Part shown: positions 10,407 to 16,400 of the stretch, piece after piece | How positions within the stretch are numbered: position 1 is the first letter of the stretch | Layout of the letters: each line of letters starts with the position of its first letter | Assembly (NCBI GenBank): GCA_964200075.2 | Contig: CAXNAA020000396.1 | Location: forward strand, 1 to 21,681 | Length of the DNA: 21,681 nucleotides | From: Sphacelaria rigidula | Taxonomy: Eukaryota; Phaeophyceae; Sphacelariales | Direction: 5' to 3' | Program-made: the position numbers and the translations under genes | Notes under the pieces: generated by a model | What the model saw: the letters and a program-made list of their open reading frames with translations, nothing else | Database searches by the model: none | What the model was told of the DNA's origin: nothing

Positions 10407-13400
10407 CCCCCGTTTTTTCGCCGCGGGTACGTCCATGTCGTGACAACTGCTGATACGTAGCCGATCAATTGCTGTGCGATGATCAATCAACCATGTCAGA
10501 TGGGTATAGACACGGAACGAACGTCCAGTGGTCCTCGATCGTACGTATCTCGCCACTTATTTCACACGAGAATTCGCCGCCGTACATGTTGTTGTGTTCC
10601 CCTTCCCTCGAGAGCTATCAGGTGTCCAAGTGTCCCGCATCCTGTCATTTCTCCATGTTTCATCAACCTGGAGTACGCCCGTCTGTTTTTTCCTCTGCCC
10701 CTCGTGGAACACGGACAGGATCCAAGATCTTCATGGAGACAGCAGACATGCGCGACATGTGGTTGAGGCTATCCGATGGCTACGGCCAAAGCAAGTGGGT
10801 CGCCGAAAGGATGTGCGTGGACGCGGGGTCCAGAGGTCTCCCCGTCAGCATCCTTAGGCCTGGCAATCTCAGCCCTTCCTCGAAGACCGGCGTTTGGAAC
10901 AAGTCCGACTTCATTTACATGCTTCTGCAGGCAAGTTCGTTTTTAGTCAGTGCTCGCCCTTTTTCGTTCTGTTTTTTTTTTTTTCCAATATCCGCGATGG
11001 GACAACAGCAGGATGTAGCACTCACGTTGGATAACATCCCGCCTCTGGTCTTTTTGAGACTGGAACTTGGGATGTATCCATATTCATCCACATGCTTCTG
11101 CACGCCATCTTGTGCGGCGTTTTATCTGCTATTTCATGAACTTGACGTGTTGGCCTCCGCAACGCAGCCGCATCGACGGAGCAGTGTACAGTTCATGCAG
11201 GGCAGCATCACAGAGCACTGGACTGTACACCAGACTCCGGGCTGAATCAGTAGAGACTACTACAAGATGAACAACGGCCAATGTTGCATCAGTTTTGTTC
11301 ATCAAATGGATGATGACAAGCGCTATCACGCGAGCAAGTGCCCCGACCTTTGTGCAAAAGCCGCGGTACCGTTTTCTGAGGTACGGTTTCGAAAACTGTG
11401 TTCATCAAGATGACTTGTTCGGATCATGTCACCGCCCGAACTTTCCCCGAGAGGATTTTTCCGCATCAGAATAAGCGGGCTAGTGGGCGGGAAAAATATT
11501 AGTCGTTACGGTGAGGATTACGGTAAGGAATGAAGGGAAATGAAAAAAAAAAAAGTACTTCATCAAAACAACGTGAACTCTACAAAAACGCCCTCACCTG
11601 CATATTTATCCCATGTGTTGTCACTTATTGACGAGCAATACTGAAACACCTCCGGACACCCACAGAGGATTATATTCGCTCATCAATAAGCAACCGAGGG
11701 ACTCTCTTCCTTTTTCTTCCTCTCCGAGAGGAAGATATGTTAATGCATTCGAACAAGACCGCTGGAGAACAGGCGTTAGCACCCTGACACCAGAAGCAAC
11801 GAATCTCTTACATTGTCGGTTACACACGGTGATGCTGGTCAACAAGCACGCCCCTGACTTGCATATCGCGTGCATATAGGGAGACCTGAGAGTAGCTTGA
11901 GCGTTGGCCAAAGCGTTAGACCGGCCTCGGTATCGCGATGCCTTTGGTCGCTATGAGAAGGCGTCGCGGAGGGTTTTTCACCATACACATGCTGCTGCCG
12001 TTTTTTCATGTATATATGACTTGTACAGTGCTCTGTCTGCGCTACCGTCAGGGTTGCGAATTGGGGGGGGGTGTTAGCCTTCGAAAAGTGCTCGGGCCGT
12101 TCGACGACATTTTTCCAGCCATAGACAACTCATGTTCGTTTTTTTTCCCCACGTGGATACACTTGATATAAAACTAACGATTTGATTCCCGAGCCGATGA
12201 CGGTTTTGAAGCATGTGGAGATTGGATGAAAATTGGACTTGGAGTTCGTAATTTCGATGTCGGAACAGTTTGACGGGCGCTGATTGGTCTAAATACCTTT
12301 TCGCCCTTAGCGCTACCACTGTGGTGCTACACATGAATCCGGCTATGTTACGCTCTTCAGCTGTCCATGGCGGTCAGTATGATGTCATGTATGCGGCTAT
12401 TGGGTAGGTATTGCGAAAGGCATTTGCTGATGACACAATTTCGTGCGATAAGCGTGAACCAGCTCGTACATTCTGTTGATTTGAGAAGTCGTGCGTCCAG
12501 GCGACATCCCCCCCTCCCCCCCTTGTTCGGACGCTACATACACCTTCACACCCCTGATACAGATGAACTGATGAAGTCAATCCTTACGTCTCTTCAAGAG
12601 TGCCCTGAAAATCTGCGAAAAACTGGCAATTTCCCGTCTTTTCTGCCGAGCGCGGAACGTTCCCTGAAGGGGGCTGAATGGTCTTGTGCAGTGGTCAAAG
12701 GGTTCGCTTATAGAGCTGGTGGCAGGATGAGGTTACGCTCTCCAAAGGTTTCTTGTACTCTGATCCTTGTTGGTGGCCATACACAAATGGAAGGAATGCA
12801 GCGGGGGGAGGAGAGGGGAGAGAAGATACACCACAGTGCATTGCATCGCACTGTGCTGTGCGTTGTACAATAGTTCGACGTCATCTATTAACGATCGCCT
12901 TCAGGGTGGATCATGCATTGACATGATGTTGACTTGGAATATGGATGCAAGATCCGGATGACTCACCGTGGCGGTCCAAGGGTTAAACTTCATTAGAGCT
13001 GGCGGGGGGAAGACGTGACGCTCTCCAAAGGTTTCGTGTAATCTGACCGTTAGTGATACCTATGGACAGAGGGAAGGAACGCAGCGGGGGAAGAGATGGG
13101 ACAGCATGGTACTGTACTGCATTGTACTACTGTACTGTGCGTTTTAGTTTGGCTTTGTCTATCGATAGTCACCCCCAGGGTAGGTTATATGTATTGCATC
13201 GGTAATTTTTACTTGGGAAATAAAATTTGATGTATATACAGACAGTACGGCTGCGATCAATAGTGACGTTATGTGCGCTGAAGGCCTTGTAGGTTTCTCT
13301 TGGAACCGACCGGACGGATCCTTCGCTTCTGACCGGCTAGCTTGATTTTTCCACCAGGAAGAGCCGGTACACCTCTTTGAGGAAGTTTCCTTCGCGTTTC

Positions 13401-16400
13401 GTGAACGATTCGCATCCTTGACTGTACTGCACGTACCAAGTCCTGAGTTGCTGCCCTTTGTGCATGCAGTCTATAATGTTCCACAGCGGTACTGTCTGTA
13501 TTGTACTGCTGCTTCACTGTACAACGTGTCCTGTCTGTATTGACTTGTCTGCAGAGCCACTTGCAACCCGCTTGATGGGAGGCGTTCTTGATTACCCTCT
13601 TATTCGACGAACTTTAACATCTCCCAGAACGGTCTACTTTTATCGACGAGATGCGCGGGAAAAAGCACCTCTCCGGGTAAACTATTTTACCGATCTCGGA
13701 ATTCAGGGGCCTTCATGCTCGCAAGGGTCCACAAAGAACGGTTTCAGAAAAAGTATCCGGACACCTCCCCCCTACCCTCCATACCCTCTGCCTGGTCGTC
13801 GGTGCTCCGTCTCGAAAGGGATGCGTGGTCTTGTCGAACGACGAAGGCGAGCAACAAATGGGTACGCCCCCCCCTGGCCATGGGCGGCGAAATAGGAAGA
13901 GGATACGATGTGTGGAAGATTTTGTGTTCTGTACGGAAGAAACGTGATGAGCGCCCAGATGTTTGATATGTTTCTAATAGGGTTGGAAACGTTGCCTCGG
14001 ATTCGAAAGGTATGCGTAGTCAATGGTCAAATGACCAAGGCACTCAACAGATGATGAACCCTCTCCCCCCCCACCCGCCCGTTCGTCCGTCCTTTCAACT
14101 TTTGGAAAGAGATGCTCCTCGAATTTCCGAAATACCACGTGATGGAGCCAGTTTTTGCTAATGCAAGTGCCAGTACTGTACTTTTTTTTCGCGGCGGAGG
14201 GTGTCGTCAGTAATTCTAAAAATGGCGTGCACTTTCTTTGCGATTAACACGTTATAGTGGAAGGGTATCCCCACTGTATTTTCATTGCGCCGTGTTTTAT
14301 CGTACCCCGATCAGTGCTCTCTTGCTCAGCGTGCCGTACACCCAAGTAAACCCGCGAAGATATCAACTTAGGAGACACTGGGATATCAGGCTCTAGCGGA
14401 AAGAAGCCCGATACTCGTATTATCCTTCAGTCAGAGAAAGGTGCGATCGATACCTCGCAAGTACGTAGGAGTCAAACGCGCCGCCGGGGTGGGTCGGCTG
14501 GGGGTGGGAAACGTCATGGCCTCCTTCACTAATTAAGAAACGTACAGCACACAACACACACCACGCTGCGGCGATAATCACGGACACGCTAGCGTGGTGA
14601 AAGCCTTGGCGAATGTTGTAACTGCTCCGGCTTTGGCAACATACCCCTTGTTTGGAGCTTTCAAATAGGTCGCGAGAAAGGATTCTATGAATAGCAACCT
14701 TTGATGCGCATCATGGACTCCGAGGTAGTTGTGACAAAAGAAGATGAACAATACAGCACTGTACACTAACTGCAGTGTGTTGAGACGCTACAGTCGCTCT
14801 TTCCCGAGGAAGATATTTTTTCTTCTCTTCTCCCCCACCACACGTTAAACCCGTCCCGTTGCTCGGGACGAGTGCGTGGTCGCAAGAGATTATTTCACGT
14901 CCTCTTCCCCGATAGCTGTACTGCCTGGAGTAATGTTCACGTTTGCGACGCGTGTGACGGTAGCTTCTGGAATGCTGCACGAAGTCCAGCGAAATCACGC
15001 GTTGTGTGCATATCTCTTTTGGGATGGGTCTTGGATCCCGCACATCTTTCACACAGTCTATACGGGGGACACGAAGCCAAATGTGAAACCCGACTGGTAT
15101 ATGCATATATCTATTGTCAGGACTTAGTCTGCTATGTCGTTCTGTTCGACCCCTCTTTTTTTTCTGTTCCTTTTTTTTTTTTTTTCCTTAGAGCGTGTTT
15201 GAATTCCGTTTTTAGTACGTCTATCAGGAGACCACGGCTGGACCCGTGCGGGGTCAGTTAAAGTGCGACAATCAATCAAAATCAATCAATATACAAACAT
15301 GTTTTTTGCGTTTCACGTTATTTTTTTTTACCCTCTATATAGGCTATTTTTTTCAACCTGGGCTGTAGGCTTGAGAATACACAGGAGAACCTGACTTTGC
15401 AGTGGTTTCCCCTCCGCGTACCGCAACCGTCTCGACTGTGCCCGAATACCTCCTGTGCTCTAGGGATGCCTCGAGCTGGGATGCGTACCGGAGGGAGTGT
15501 CGTGGGAGCTAGACATGACCCCCGTGGATTTTGCCGCTCGTTCCATCGTTCACGTAGCCGTGGAGCAACCGCAGAAGGCTATTGGCAAGGTATGAGTAAG
15601 TGTCCAAATGTCGGACAGCTCATGAGCTCAGAGCTGGGTCAGCCGTAAATCTTACAAACGCACATCACATAACAACTTCTTGAGTTTCCCGAATCAGCCA
15701 GATTTGACCATATCGCTGTGAATTGCAGACCAACCTAGTCATCCACGCCCTGCTGCTGAAAAAAGAATGTAGAAGAAAAATGCGTAATATATTACCTCGA
15801 CGACGGAACGAAAACAAGACGATCTGTCGAGATTGGAACTCGTGACCTCAATTACTGGAATCCCTTGTGTCACTTGGATAATGGGGGCGCCGCGGTGTCA
15901 CACAAGGAGTGTCAGGCTGGGCCCAATTTTGAGACTTTTTGGCCGATTTTTTACCAGGATCTCCTGCACGCACAAGTACGTACAGCATCTCTGGGGATAC
16001 CGCCGTCTTTCGTTCTTTTCACGTAGATATGACATTTTTCCACTTTTTACTGAAATTCTTGATCGCTTTAAGGTCCATTTTTTTTTTCTTCTTGGCATAC
16101 TGAGAAATGTTGCGCTTGGTGACGATAAAAATGTCCTGTCAAATTTCAGCGCCCTACTCTTCAAATTCAGCACAGCTGGACGCAAAAACATTAAAAAATC
16201 ACTCGTCAGCTGACCCCTTTTTTCCTTATTTGCTCCCTACAGCGCTTGACACCGAGCACCCAGAGTATCGCAAAGGTAGCGCTTCGATTTTTTGGACCCC
16301 GCTGTCACGTATTTTGTGTCCGGGGGACAACGAATCTGAGAGTCCTCTTCGATTTCGTGGTTATTTTAAGTAGCGTAGTTCATGAGCTATCCGACCTGTG

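Larger units (their letters stand above)
10931..15463 (+). other. Intron 10 (4533 nt, GC-AG)
   Basis: GCAAGT...GCTCTAG. The donor matches the strict CAG|GCAAGT form usual for GC introns. It contains degenerate tandem units (12688-13205), a weaker degenerate duplication near 13800-14050, dispersed repeat family B (15191-15291), and T-rich tracts at 10971-10984 and 15166-15186. Several open frames of 80-170 codons (for example 12367-12873 and 13458-13895) were read and none was recognisable. Confidence 0.85.
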
